64,000 nt of DNA from an uncultured Eubacteriales bacterium (GCA_900547565.1 URHI01000002.1:1-64000), one strand, 5' to 3'; counted from the first letter of the stretch, positions 18,276-27,180 are shown. Numbers and translations: made by a program. Notes: a model not told the origin generated them from the sequence alone.

Positions 18276-19772
18276 TCAGTTGATATCTGAGACAGCCGCC
18301 TCGATATCACTGCGTATCTTTTTGTCTATCATCTTGAAGGTAGACGAAATAGTTGTAGAGCCGTAGACATTAAGGTTATTGAGAATGGAAGTGCAGGTAC
18401 CGAAGTCGTTGGCCATTGCAGTGTCGACCGCACCGCTTGCATAGGCAAGGTTGATCATTTCAATTGCCGTGGGATCCTTGGAGACTTTATAGTGAAGCAC
18501 GGTACCTATGTGCTTATCAACAAGATTCTGATAAGAGAGCGCTCCGAGCGTCTCGAGGATCAGCGCGGTACGCTCGACATCGCCTGCGCTTGTGGGGATA
18601 ACAAAGCCTTCCGTAGCGCTGTAAACGGGAGTTACATAGTCAGCCTGGCTTTCATCAAACTTAGGAACCACAACGATACCATACTCGGTCTCAGAGTCGC
18701 GCAGCGTCGTAACTTCGTTTGTTCCTGTTGTCAGGAAAAGCGAACGTCCTTCCGTGAACACCTGAATATAGTTGGCAATACCGCTTGTGCTAGTATATCC
18801 GGCATAGGGAGAAGGCTGCTTACCGGCGATAGCGCAGTAGGGGCTGTTGATAAAGTACTCAGTGAACTTTTCAAAGGCAGTGATATACTGTGAGGACAGA
18901 CCGTTCCATACCGGCAGCCCGTCTGTGTCCCGGGTAGTCAGGGTAATACCCGAGCTGAGTATGAGGTTGCGGGAATGATTTATGTGACCGGTAAGTCCCA
19001 TAATATCCTCTCCGGGAGAAAACATTCCGTCGCCGTTATTGTCTGTAGCAGCTGTCTGCATCATGGTGTATGCCTTTTCCCATGTCCACTTGCCGTCCGA
19101 AACCAGCTCATACGGATCCTCAAGTCCGTAAGAACCGATCATTTCCTTGTTGAAGCAGAAAATATAGAAGCTGCTGTAATAGATAAGATTGGCATTTCCG
19201 AATGTAATATAGCGCTTGTTTCCGATGTTGACATCGGCATTGAAGCTCTGCTCCCACCAGGGATTGGATAGGTCAAGTCTGTCCAGTTGGGTCTGATCAT
19301 ATATGTAGTTTTTCTTGTACAGATTCAGAGCGTTGTAGGTCTGGAGAAGTGCAAGGTCGTAAGAATCATCGCCGGATGCTATCGCAAGCTCCATAAGTCT
19401 CTGAGAGATATCATTGGTGGTTATTGTCTCTTCAAGGCGTATGCGGAGTCTCTCTTCGATGTCTATCTGACGCTGGTAAATGGTATCCTGTATCGTGTCG
19501 CCTGTTATATCGGATGCGGTCATGTTGACGATAGCCCAGGTGCGGGACGGTGTCAGAATACTGAATGTGTAGTTGTTGAAATCCTCCACGGGAATATCGG
19601 CAAGAGGATCATATGAGGTTTCCTCCGGCACGGTTTGTTCGCCGGTGGCAGAGGTAGTCGTATCATTTGTGTCATTGTTTTTGTCGGATGGATTTGTACA
19701 GGCTGTCAACAATGTAGCAACGAGAATGATAACAGCGACAAGCATAATCAAAAGTTTCTTTTTCGTTTTCAT
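18276..19772 (-). CDS. Extracellular solute-binding lipoprotein (orphan ABC receptor)
   Basis: 498 residues from the ATG at 19772, which has ribosome site AAGGAAGG; the longer frame to 19928 starts upstream of the predicted promoter -35 box and is rejected. Signal peptide with lipobox LTAC near residue 25, acidic/Thr linker, then a family 1 solute-binding fold (DTIQDTIYQRQIDIEERL, WWEQSFNADVNIGNKRYI, SPYAGYTSTSG). No permease genes adjoin, so it either feeds permeases elsewhere or works as a sensor. First gene of the operon with MBL and ceramidase-like genes. Two TTCGAA operators in its leader suggest repression by the divergent LacI protein. Confidence 0.88.
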   Translation of the reverse strand: MKTKKKLLIMLVAVIILVATLLTACTNPSDKNNDTNDTTTSATGEQTVPEETSYDPLADIPVEDFNNYTFSILTPSRTWAIVNMTASDITGDTIQDTIYQRQIDIEERLRIRLEETITTNDISQRLMELAIASGDDSYDLALLQTYNALNLYKKNYIYDQTQLDRLDLSNPWWEQSFNADVNIGNKRYITFGNANLIYYSSFYIFCFNKEMIGSYGLEDPYELVSDGKWTWEKAYTMMQTAATDNNGDGMFSPGEDIMGLTGHINHSRNLILSSGITLTTRDTDGLPVWNGLSSQYITAFEKFTEYFINSPYCAIAGKQPSPYAGYTSTSGIANYIQVFTEGRSLFLTTGTNEVTTLRDSETEYGIVVVPKFDESQADYVTPVYSATEGFVIPTSAGDVERTALILETLGALSYQNLVDKHIGTVLHYKVSKDPTAIEMINLAYASGAVDTAMANDFGTCTSILNNLNVYGSTTISSTFKMIDKKIRSDIEAAVSDIN

Positions 19773-19798
19773 AGCGTTCCTTCCTTGAATCTGTATTT

Positions 19799-19829
19799 GT
19801 TTCGAAGCTTTTTGGCGATTATTCGAAAC
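19799..19829 (-). promoter_or_regulatory. Two LacI-type operators in the leader of the solute-binding operon
   Basis: GTTTCGAAGC at 19799-19808 and TATTCGAAAC at 19820-19829, centred 21 bp apart (two helical turns) just after the predicted transcription start near 19836. They match the perfect palindrome GTTTCGAAAC at 19998-20007 before the divergent lacI gene. Confidence 0.6.
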
Positions 19830-19842
19830 AGGATTCATTCTT

Positions 19843-19871
19843 ATTATACACAAAGTTTTTGCATGAGTCAA
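19843..19871 (-). promoter_or_regulatory. Promoter of the solute-binding/MBL/ceramidase-like operon
   Basis: Minus strand TTGACT (19871-19866), 17-base spacer, TATAAT (19848-19843). The two TTCGAA operators lie directly downstream. Confidence 0.75.
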
Positions 19872-19935
19872 GTATATTTTCAAAATTAATTTGCAATCCG
19901 GGTAAAAATATTGACGCAAATTTGTCAAAAACGCC

Positions 19936-19964
19936 TTGACAAAAGCTCGAAAATATGATAATCT
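19936..19964 (+). promoter_or_regulatory. Promoter of the lacI/glycosidase operon
   Basis: TTGACA (19936-19941), 17-base spacer, TAATCT (19959-19964). The lacI ATG follows at 20020, with the GTTTCGAAAC palindrome between them. Confidence 0.7.
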
Positions 19965-19997
19965 TTTAAATAGATATTATGCTCGCTTATTTGCAAA

Positions 19998-20007
19998 GTT
20001 TCGAAAC
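19998..20007 (+). promoter_or_regulatory. LacI-family operator GTTTCGAAAC
   Basis: Perfect 10-bp palindrome with the central CG typical of LacI-family sites, about 27 bases after the predicted lacI transcription start and 13 bases before the ATG. It points to autoregulation. Confidence 0.6.
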
Positions 20008-20019
20008 ACGGAGGAACGC

Positions 20020-21021
20020 ATGCCAACGATCAAAGACATTGCCGCATCTGCCGGAGTCTGTCCGTCAACGGTTTCAAAGGCTCTGCGCGGGAGCACGGAT
20101 ATCCAACCTGAAACAATATCCCGCATACGACTGATCGCCGAGCAGATGGGGTACGATCTCAGCCGTCTCAACAGCAAAGTCACCAACAGCAAAACTGTAG
20201 GCGTTGTCTTTGTTGAACTTAACAGTGAGTACTACAGCAATATCTTCAATAATTTCAAGCAGTTTATGGAGTCCGCAGGATACCGCGTCATAACCATAAT
20301 CACCGATTTCAGGTCGGTAGAGAAGCAGCAGGATGCCATAGAATACCTGCTCAGCTGCCGTGTGAGCGGCATACTTTATCTGACAGAGGCCGCATTCAAC
20401 ATTGAAAAGCTCCGTGAAAGAATATCGTCATGTGGCACGGGATTTGTAATGATAACCCGTATGAGCTGCATCGACTTCTGCGACATCATAAGCGTCAACC
20501 ATGCACTGGGAGCGCGCATGGCAGTAGAGCATCTGTACGGACTGGGACACCGGCGGATAGCTTTTATCGGAGAGCCCAACACCCATGCACGCGAAGATGC
20601 CTTCCGCGACACCATAAAAGAGCTGGGCATCACCCCGGACGAGGATTACATAATCGTCCGCAACGAGCGCAACTGTACAGGCGGTTATGAGGCAACAAAG
20701 GAGCTGCTCAGAAAGACGGCCGGAAAACGCCCCACCGCAATTTTCGCGGCATATGACCAGCTCGCGTACGGTGTTATGCGAGCAGTCAGAGAGGCGGGAC
20801 TGCGCATCCCGGAGGATATTTCTATCATCGGTGTAGATAATAACCAGGTGTCCGATTACATTACTCCGGCTCTGACCAGCATCGAAACCACTGCCGATGA
20901 GGTCGGCAAGATAGCCGGAGAAATGCTTCTCGGACGTATACAAGGCGATACGTCCACATATCAGATGGTTTACCTCAGCCCGAGACTCTGTCCCAGAGCT
21001 TCGTGCCGTAGAATAATATAA
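20020..21021 (+). CDS. LacI-family transcriptional regulator
   Basis: 333 residues from the ATG at 20020 (ribosome site GGAGG). The N-terminal HTH is classical: PTIKDIAASAGVCPSTVSKA, followed by the hinge helix region RPET-like segment and a periplasmic-binding-protein-type sensor domain (VGVVFVELNSEYYSNIF ... GVDNNQVSDYITPALTSIE). It would bind TTCGAA-centred operators and release DNA on binding a sugar. It heads the plus-strand operon with two glycosidase-like genes and is divergent from the solute-binding operon, so it is the likely local regulator of both arms. Confidence 0.93.
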   Translation: MPTIKDIAASAGVCPSTVSKALRGSTDIQPETISRIRLIAEQMGYDLSRLNSKVTNSKTVGVVFVELNSEYYSNIFNNFKQFMESAGYRVITIITDFRSVEKQQDAIEYLLSCRVSGILYLTEAAFNIEKLRERISSCGTGFVMITRMSCIDFCDIISVNHALGARMAVEHLYGLGHRRIAFIGEPNTHAREDAFRDTIKELGITPDEDYIIVRNERNCTGGYEATKELLRKTAGKRPTAIFAAYDQLAYGVMRAVREAGLRIPEDISIIGVDNNQVSDYITPALTSIETTADEVGKIAGEMLLGRIQGDTSTYQMVYLSPRLCPRASCRRII

Positions 21022-21038
21022 ACAAAGGAGATCTCATA

Positions 21039-22691
21039 ATGAATAAGGTTTGTTTCACATTTGAGAACATCTCGCTGACAAAAGAAAGCTTTGACGAGCT
21101 ATGCCGTGTCCTGAGAGTTCGCCTTGAGGCGCGTCGTTGCCAGGTCGGAAGCCTGGGACTGACGCTCAGCTTCGATATCCGCCCCGACATGGACTGCGAC
21201 AGCTTCCATGTATATAATAATGATGGCAAGATCATGCTGGAGGCCAACAATCTCTGCACGCTATATGCCGCCGCAGGCAGACTGATGACGCTCGGCCGCT
21301 TTGACGGCGAGGGCGGCTTCACACTGCCGGCACTCCCCATAAGGCATAAAATGAAGAAGTCACTTCGCGGTATGTATCTCGCGTCGCACTTCTTTAACTA
21401 TCACCACGCCGCCCCCTTTGAGGAGTCGCGGGAGATCATCGCCGACCTGGCACTGCGCGGCTACAATACTCTGATGATGATCATCGGAGTTCAGCACTAT
21501 GAATCATATTCCGACCCCGAAGCGGTCGAAATGATCGAGCTGGTCAAACGAATCCTGGCTTACGGCACACTCTGCGGAATGGTACCTGCAATGGTCATGT
21601 ACTCCAACACCGGCTTCAAAACCATACCCGAAGGACTTGAAGCTCAGTCAAAAATTGATGACAGCGGTCGCTACCGCCGTGACCTTATCGCCGTTTACAA
21701 CACCGAGATCTGCCCCTCCAACCCCGAGGGCATGGCAGAGATCGAACGTCAGCACCGCGCGTTCTTCGAGGCATTCCGCGGTACGCCGATCAAATATTTC
21801 TTCGAATGGGCATATGACGAGGGCGGCTGTCTTTGCAAGGACTGCTACCCCTGGGTCACCAACGGCTTCATGAAGGTCGCCGAGCTTGACCGCCGTCTTA
21901 TCCCGGAATACGGCTTTGACGCACAGCTCTGTATTTCCACATGGCACTTCGGGCTCGCAATGGAGAACGAGTGGGAGATCTTCTACGACAAGCTGGTTGC
22001 CGGTGAATACAGCTGGGCACCTTACATCATGACCGCGTTCCAGAGCGGAAGACTTCCGAAAGTATTTGTGGAGAGAGGCGTACCGGAGGGTGTCCGCTTC
22101 ATCGACTTCCCCGACATAAGTATGTGCGGTGCCTACACCTGGGGCGGCTTTGGCGCTAACCCGATTTCTATGTTCCTCGACAACGCCGAAAAGAACTGCG
22201 GCGCAATGCACGACGGCGGCTTCCCCTACTCGGAGGGCATTTACGAAGATATCAACAAGTGGATCTGCGCAGGCTTCTACTGCGGTTACTACGATAACTC
22301 GGCTGACGCCGTCCGCGATTACATACGCTTCGAATACGGCTTGGAGGACACAGAGACGCTGCTCCGCGCCATTCAGCTCATGGAAAGCTCGCTTCCGCGA
22401 ACTGTTGAGCGCAATCCCGACAAACCTTGGGCTGTCAGAATCCGTTGGGGGACGGCGATCCCTGAGGTATATCGTATCCTGACCGAGATCGAGCCTAAGG
22501 TACCCGAGGCATACCGCCACACATGGAAGTGGAGATGTCTCTATCTGCGCGCCGTCATAGATTACCGGCTCTATCTCAACCTCGGAGTCGTTAAGAATGA
22601 CGAAATCGCTCAGGAATGTTACCGCGAGATTCGGGATATGTTCCATCTTGAGAACGCGATATTCCATGTCAGCACACTCTGCGACAAATGA
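21039..22691 (+). CDS. Glycosidase-like protein with GH20/GH67-type N-terminal domain, paralogue A
   Basis: 550 residues, cytoplasmic (no signal). Residues about 1-100 resemble the small alpha/beta domain before GH20/GH67 barrels (EANNLCTLYAAAGRLMTLG). From about 105 a TIM barrel seems to begin (RGMYLASHFFNYHH, IIADLALRGYNTLMMI). A conserved YDEGGCLCKDC (C264, C266, C269) probably binds a metal and includes acidic residues D260/E261. Later come FIDFPDISM, WGGFGA and GGFPYSEGIYEDINK, all shared with the gene that follows. I cannot name a GH family. The product is likely an exo-glycosidase acting on imported oligosaccharide. Second gene of the LacI operon, ribosome site AAAGGAG. Confidence 0.65.
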   Translation: MNKVCFTFENISLTKESFDELCRVLRVRLEARRCQVGSLGLTLSFDIRPDMDCDSFHVYNNDGKIMLEANNLCTLYAAAGRLMTLGRFDGEGGFTLPALPIRHKMKKSLRGMYLASHFFNYHHAAPFEESREIIADLALRGYNTLMMIIGVQHYESYSDPEAVEMIELVKRILAYGTLCGMVPAMVMYSNTGFKTIPEGLEAQSKIDDSGRYRRDLIAVYNTEICPSNPEGMAEIERQHRAFFEAFRGTPIKYFFEWAYDEGGCLCKDCYPWVTNGFMKVAELDRRLIPEYGFDAQLCISTWHFGLAMENEWEIFYDKLVAGEYSWAPYIMTAFQSGRLPKVFVERGVPEGVRFIDFPDISMCGAYTWGGFGANPISMFLDNAEKNCGAMHDGGFPYSEGIYEDINKWICAGFYCGYYDNSADAVRDYIRFEYGLEDTETLLRAIQLMESSLPRTVERNPDKPWAVRIRWGTAIPEVYRILTEIEPKVPEAYRHTWKWRCLYLRAVIDYRLYLNLGVVKNDEIAQECYREIRDMFHLENAIFHVSTLCDK

Positions 22692-22706
22692 TAACCGGAG
22701 AAAAAT

Positions 22707-24362
22707 ATGAAATTCTGCTTCAAAAATAATAATATGGGCAGTGAGAGCTATGAAGTTCTCTGCCACACCGCGGTTCGTGTCCTCTCTGTGCGCGGCTCAG
22801 AGCTGCTTGACGCACCGGACAGAGATGCCTTCACAGTCACACTGCGCAAGGACGCATCCTTTAAGGACGACCGCTTCACCGTAACACCCGCCGACGGCGG
22901 CGTTGAGCTTATCGGCGCAAACGATCTGGCACTCCACGCGGCTTTTGGAAGATTCATTCTCTCCTCGGGCTTTGACGGTCGCGGCGGCTTCTCGCCCGTT
23001 GACAAAGCCATTGACTTCACGCCCAGATCGCCCTTGCGCGGAATGTACTTTGCAACTCATTTTTACAATTTTTATCATGTAGCACCAATAGAGAAGGTAT
23101 ATGAGGTAATAGAGGACCTTGCACTGCGCGGATGCAATAACCTGCTCGTATGGTTCGATATGCACCACTTCAATTCCATGCAGGACGAAGGCGCACAGGT
23201 TCTTGTAAAGCGTCTGCGCGCCATGCTCGGATACGCAAATAAGATCGGCATACACGGCTCGCTGACAATGCTGTCAAACGAGGCATTTGCTTCGTCGCCG
23301 GTTGAGTTGCGCGCCGAATGGGAGGCGATCGGCGGCTATCACGCCAAACCCGATGACCACTTTCACCTCGAGATCTGTCCCAGTAAAAAGGGCGGAATCG
23401 AAGAGATCCTTCGCGAACGCCGCGAAATGCTTTCGTATTTCCGCGACCTCGATATTGCCTATATCTGCTACTGGCCCTATGACCAGGGCGGCTGCACCTG
23501 CATGCAATGCCAGCCCTGGGGCTCCAACGGATTTATCAAGCTGTTGCCGCATTTTCAGGAGCTCGTTGCCGAGATGATGCCGAACGCAAAGCTCATTCTC
23601 TCCACATGGTATTTTGACAAATTCATAGACGGGGAATGGGATTCATTTTACCCCAAGCTCACTGACGGCACTATCAGGGACGTTCCCTATATCATGTCCT
23701 TCTTCTTCAACGGAGAAATGCCGAAATGCGTCGCCAAAGGGGGAGTTCCCAAGGGATATAAATTCATCGACTTCCCCGAGATAAGTATGTACTCCTGCAG
23801 CCCCTGGGGCGGCTTCGGCGCGAGCGTGCTGTCACGCTTTCTCGACCGTACAAACAAAAAAACTGCCGGGCTCTACTCCGGCGGCTTCCCGTATTCCGAG
23901 GGTATTTTCGAGGACATAAACAAGTTCATCGAGCTTACATGGTACTCAGGTCTTTACACCGATGCCGCAGATGCCGTCCGTGCGTACGTCCGCTCGGAAT
24001 TCTGCGTTGAAGGAGAAGCACTTGATGAGTTAACCGACGCAATTATCCGCACCGAAACGGCTATAGCACGCGGGAAGGTATACGGCGGCGAGTCCAATCG
24101 CTATGAGATCGCAGACACAAGCGACGTTGAGTATGTATATCGGGTCCTCACAAAATACAACGCAAAGCTGCCCGAGGCTATCCGCAGCAGCTATCGCTTC
24201 AGACTGTTTTATCTCCGTGCCGTCATCGACCGCGAGCTGGTAAGCTGTGATGGGTATCCGCTCCGTTCCGAAATATGCCAGGCGGCCATGCGTGAGGTAA
24301 ACGAGATCTACTTTGCCACCGACGCCACAAAGCGTTGGGTCAAGGCTCCCGTGGGAGTATAA
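22707..24362 (+). CDS. Glycosidase-like protein, tandem paralogue B
   Basis: 551 residues, the same architecture as the preceding gene: N-terminal domain with GANDLALHAAFGRFILSSG, barrel start RGMYFATHFYNFYH, IEDLALRGCNNLLVWF, the Cys motif YDQGGCTCMQC, FIDFPEISM, WGGFGA and GGFPYSEGIFEDINK. The residue after YD is Gln here and Glu in paralogue A, so the two may differ in catalytic residue or substrate. It starts 15 bases after paralogue A with ribosome site CCGGAG. Tandem duplication followed by divergence (estimated well under 50% identity by eye) is inferred. Confidence 0.65.
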   Translation: MKFCFKNNNMGSESYEVLCHTAVRVLSVRGSELLDAPDRDAFTVTLRKDASFKDDRFTVTPADGGVELIGANDLALHAAFGRFILSSGFDGRGGFSPVDKAIDFTPRSPLRGMYFATHFYNFYHVAPIEKVYEVIEDLALRGCNNLLVWFDMHHFNSMQDEGAQVLVKRLRAMLGYANKIGIHGSLTMLSNEAFASSPVELRAEWEAIGGYHAKPDDHFHLEICPSKKGGIEEILRERREMLSYFRDLDIAYICYWPYDQGGCTCMQCQPWGSNGFIKLLPHFQELVAEMMPNAKLILSTWYFDKFIDGEWDSFYPKLTDGTIRDVPYIMSFFFNGEMPKCVAKGGVPKGYKFIDFPEISMYSCSPWGGFGASVLSRFLDRTNKKTAGLYSGGFPYSEGIFEDINKFIELTWYSGLYTDAADAVRAYVRSEFCVEGEALDELTDAIIRTETAIARGKVYGGESNRYEIADTSDVEYVYRVLTKYNAKLPEAIRSSYRFRLFYLRAVIDRELVSCDGYPLRSEICQAAMREVNEIYFATDATKRWVKAPVGV

Positions 24363-24420
24363 TTCAGTATTTCCCGCGCAAGCGGACAAATAAATATAAC
24401 AAAAAAAGAAAGGGAAAAAC

Positions 24421-25500
24421 ATGAAACGCTTTATTTCTTTATTCCTGACGGTATTCGTAGCAATGTCAGTATTCGTCACTGTTACATACGCAGCCAATGA
24501 CACTCTCGCTCCCGAGGAGCATGTTGCAAAGGCTATCTACGGTACACCAACTATTGACGGTGAGGCAGACGGCATCTGGGACTACGCACAGATCAACTAT
24601 GTTACCAACGTATTCCAGAACGACGAGATCACACCTCCTTCCACCTGCCAATTCCGTGTAATGTACGACGATACCTACCTTTATTTTCTCGTTGAAGTAA
24701 AAGACGAAACCATGGGTGATGCCGAATGGGAGGCCCTTTCTCTCGGCGGCAATCTTTGGAAGAGAGACGGTGTCTCATTAACGTTTTCACCCGACAACAA
24801 CCGCGATGTAACCAACGGCCAGGTTGCTCCCGCATTCTGGTTCATCATCGGCGCATTCGGAAACACGGCAAACTTCAACACTGTTCCGAGCAACGTATTC
24901 ATTTCAGAGGATGAGGGCGCAACAAAGATGTTCGCTATCTCCTACCTTACCGACTATACCACAGGTGTCAATTCCGGGTACACCATTGAGCTTAAGGTCA
25001 ACCTCCAGCCCCGCTACGCCGACATAAAAATGCAGGCCGGCACCGAGATCGGGTTCGATATCTACCTCAACGATAACAACAATATCATCATGTCCGCAAA
25101 CCGTAACTACGGTCTGACATGGACAGGCGAAGTCAACTCCTATAAAAACAACGCAGTCAAGGGTGTGATCGAGCTGCAGGACAAGGACGTAAAATTCGAA
25201 AACGAGCCTCAGACCACCGCTCCCACAGACACCACCCCCGAAGAACCCACCACTACCGAGCCCATAGATACTACTCCGAAGGATACCACAACTGAGGCTC
25301 CAAAGGATACCACAACTGAGGCTCCAAAGGATACCACAACGGCAGTGTCCAAAGACACCACAACTGTGGCTACCAAGGACACCACCACTGCGGATCCCGG
25401 CTCCAAGGGAGGATGCGGATCTGTCGTCGCGGCATCTGCACTGATACTCGCTGTTGCTGTCTTCGGCGGAGCTGTAATTTGCGGCAAAAAGGAGAACTGA
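24421..25500 (+). CDS. Secreted CBM9-like carbohydrate-binding protein with C-terminal membrane anchor
   Basis: 359 residues. Signal peptide ending VTYAA near 25. A CBM9-like domain spans about 35-255 (YGTPTIDGEADGIWDYAQ, FRVMYDDTYLYFLVEVKDE, KRDGVSLTFSPD, LTWTGEVNSYKNNAVKGVIELQ), the fold that binds sugar chain ends in other proteins. A Thr-rich linker with tandem KDTTTEAP units follows, then KGGCGS, a 20-residue hydrophobic helix and a short basic tail (GKKEN), which resembles the sorted or membrane-held C-termini of gut Firmicutes surface proteins. In the LacI operon it probably holds the polymer outside the cell while the other genes process it. Confidence 0.82.
   Translation: MKRFISLFLTVFVAMSVFVTVTYAANDTLAPEEHVAKAIYGTPTIDGEADGIWDYAQINYVTNVFQNDEITPPSTCQFRVMYDDTYLYFLVEVKDETMGDAEWEALSLGGNLWKRDGVSLTFSPDNNRDVTNGQVAPAFWFIIGAFGNTANFNTVPSNVFISEDEGATKMFAISYLTDYTTGVNSGYTIELKVNLQPRYADIKMQAGTEIGFDIYLNDNNNIIMSANRNYGLTWTGEVNSYKNNAVKGVIELQDKDVKFENEPQTTAPTDTTPEEPTTTEPIDTTPKDTTTEAPKDTTTEAPKDTTTAVSKDTTTVATKDTTTADPGSKGGCGSVVAASALILAVAVFGGAVICGKKEN
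25279..25350 (+). repeat. 24-bp tandem repeat coding KDTTTEAP
   Basis: Near-perfect 24-bp units start at 25279, 25303 and 25327, followed by diverged copies to about 25395. They encode the Thr-rich linker of the CBM9-like protein. Unit number could vary between strains. Confidence 0.8.
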
Positions 25501-25506
25501 TCCGTT

Positions 25507-27180
25507 ATGTCCCTGTTTAAAATTAATTCGGACGAAACATTGTATGTGGTCTACCCCGCAGCAATAACAAGTCATGAATTTGAACAGGCGGAGACAATAA
25601 TGAACCGGATACGGGCGCTTGGCGGCGTCCGCCCGGTTCTGCTTTGCGACCGCAACAAATCCCCGGAAAACATACTTCCGGACAACGCTCCGGCTATTCT
25701 CGTCGGTAACACCATCGCCACTGAAAGCCGCCGGGTCCTGTCGGAGCTGACATACGGAGAGGCCGAGCTGCGCCTGGTCGGAAGACGGGTAGTTGTTGCC
25801 GCGCATACCGACGACCTGCTCCCTGCCCTGATATCGTCTCTGGCTGACAGCATGAAGCTCGACGGCGACACTCTCATCATGGATGTTGACAAGCGCCGCA
25901 TCAAGGGAACAAGATTTCTGCACAGACTGCCGCTTTGTGACGGTGGGCGGCTGATCGCCTACCGCAAGAGCTGTGATGAATGTGATATGGTGGTCCTCGC
26001 GGATACCGATGAAAATATGTACCGAGCATATCTCAATAAGCTCGGTGGGATGTTCCACATGGAATGGGAGCGCGAGCTGCACGGAAATCTCTTTGCCGCC
26101 TTCTCAGATGACACCGTGGCGATACATGTATATTACACCCCTCACAATCATTTCATACGCGCGCTGATCGAGCCGGTCTCCAATTTATATGTTCAATGCA
26201 ACGAGAGCTTCAGTACCGTCACGACCCCGCAGCTTACCTTTATGGGCCGTCGCTTCGGTGATAACTTCCGCTATCTCGGCAAAGATGCCGGGGCCGGTCA
26301 GATGAGCTACTGCATCAGACTTTCCGACGGTAGCTTTTTGGTATACGACGGAGGTCTTGCAACCGACGCTTTTGCCGACGCAATATATGATGTCATGTGC
26401 GACCAGGCTCCAGATCCCCAAAAGCTCGTGATCGCCGCCTGGGTAATCACACATTCCCACGCAGACCATATCGGCGGTTTTCTCAAATTCTCCGAGAAAT
26501 ATTCCGATAAGGTCAAGCTTGAGCGGCTTATGTTCAACTTTCCATCCATGCAGGACGCCGAGGCGTTCCGTGAGGCCTGGAACATTCGCCTGACTAAGGA
26601 GGCACTCTACAACCGCTTCCCCGATGCAATTTTCTCCAAGCTGCACAGCGGCGATGTTGTCAAGGTCCGCGACGCCGAGATCGAAGTGCTTTACACACAC
26701 GAGGATTTCGTGATTCAGTACATTTCAATGCTGAATACTCATATTTATAACAACTGCTCGCTTGTCTCACGAATGACGCTTGGGGGAACAAAATTCATGT
26801 TCATGGCAGATTCTCAGGAGGACGCCAACGCTATCATAGTGGCAATGTACGGCGATTATCTCAAAAGCGATATGCTGCAGGTCTGCCACCACGGTGGGTG
26901 CGGGGGAACTGTTCCGCTTTATGAAGCCATCGACCCCGAAGTTGCAATTTTCAGCACTACCGACGCCCTTCTCCCCGAATATCTGTCTGTCATTTACAAC
27001 TATCATTTGGTATATGAACAGCACGTCCGCCAGATATTCAACTCAGCTGAAAACACCATAACCCTTCCCCTGCCCTACACTCCGGGCGAGTGCAACATTC
27101 CTCCATTCGAAGGCACTATCGTTGAAAAGCTTTCAAGCACAAAGGGATGCGTTATCAAAACCGCCAATAAGGAATCATAA
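25507..27180 (+). CDS. MBL-fold hydrolase without signal peptide, three-domain paralogue
   Basis: 557 residues. No signal sequence, so it is predicted cytoplasmic, unlike its two paralogues. Domain 1 (about 1-125) has AILVGNT...LTYGEAELRLVGRRVVVAAH; domain 2 (about 170-230) ends FIRALIEPVSNLY; the MBL domain has ITHSHADHIGG, MADSQED, CHHGGCGG and DPEVAIFSTTDALLP. It ends the LacI operon, 6 bases after the CBM9-like gene, with AAAAGGAGAA as ribosome site about 11 bases from the ATG. A zinc-dependent hydrolase working on the intracellular sugar product is inferred; the lipoprotein copy at 16482-18257 would be its extracellular counterpart. Confidence 0.85.
   Translation: MSLFKINSDETLYVVYPAAITSHEFEQAETIMNRIRALGGVRPVLLCDRNKSPENILPDNAPAILVGNTIATESRRVLSELTYGEAELRLVGRRVVVAAHTDDLLPALISSLADSMKLDGDTLIMDVDKRRIKGTRFLHRLPLCDGGRLIAYRKSCDECDMVVLADTDENMYRAYLNKLGGMFHMEWERELHGNLFAAFSDDTVAIHVYYTPHNHFIRALIEPVSNLYVQCNESFSTVTTPQLTFMGRRFGDNFRYLGKDAGAGQMSYCIRLSDGSFLVYDGGLATDAFADAIYDVMCDQAPDPQKLVIAAWVITHSHADHIGGFLKFSEKYSDKVKLERLMFNFPSMQDAEAFREAWNIRLTKEALYNRFPDAIFSKLHSGDVVKVRDAEIEVLYTHEDFVIQYISMLNTHIYNNCSLVSRMTLGGTKFMFMADSQEDANAIIVAMYGDYLKSDMLQVCHHGGCGGTVPLYEAIDPEVAIFSTTDALLPEYLSVIYNYHLVYEQHVRQIFNSAENTITLPLPYTPGECNIPPFEGTIVEKLSSTKGCVIKTANKES

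Noticed and set aside
21648..22766. 372-codon minus-strand open frame
   Set aside because: Shadow of glycosidase-like paralogue A; no start signal and Val/Ala-rich reverse-frame text.
25279..25395. CRISPR-like repeats
   Set aside because: Units are in-frame, have no spacers and code a Thr-rich linker. The same holds for the 39-bp units at 36313-36468.
24904..26082. 392-codon minus-strand open frame
   Set aside because: Antisense across the CBM9-like and MBL genes; low-complexity Gly/Cys text mirrors the Thr-rich linker.
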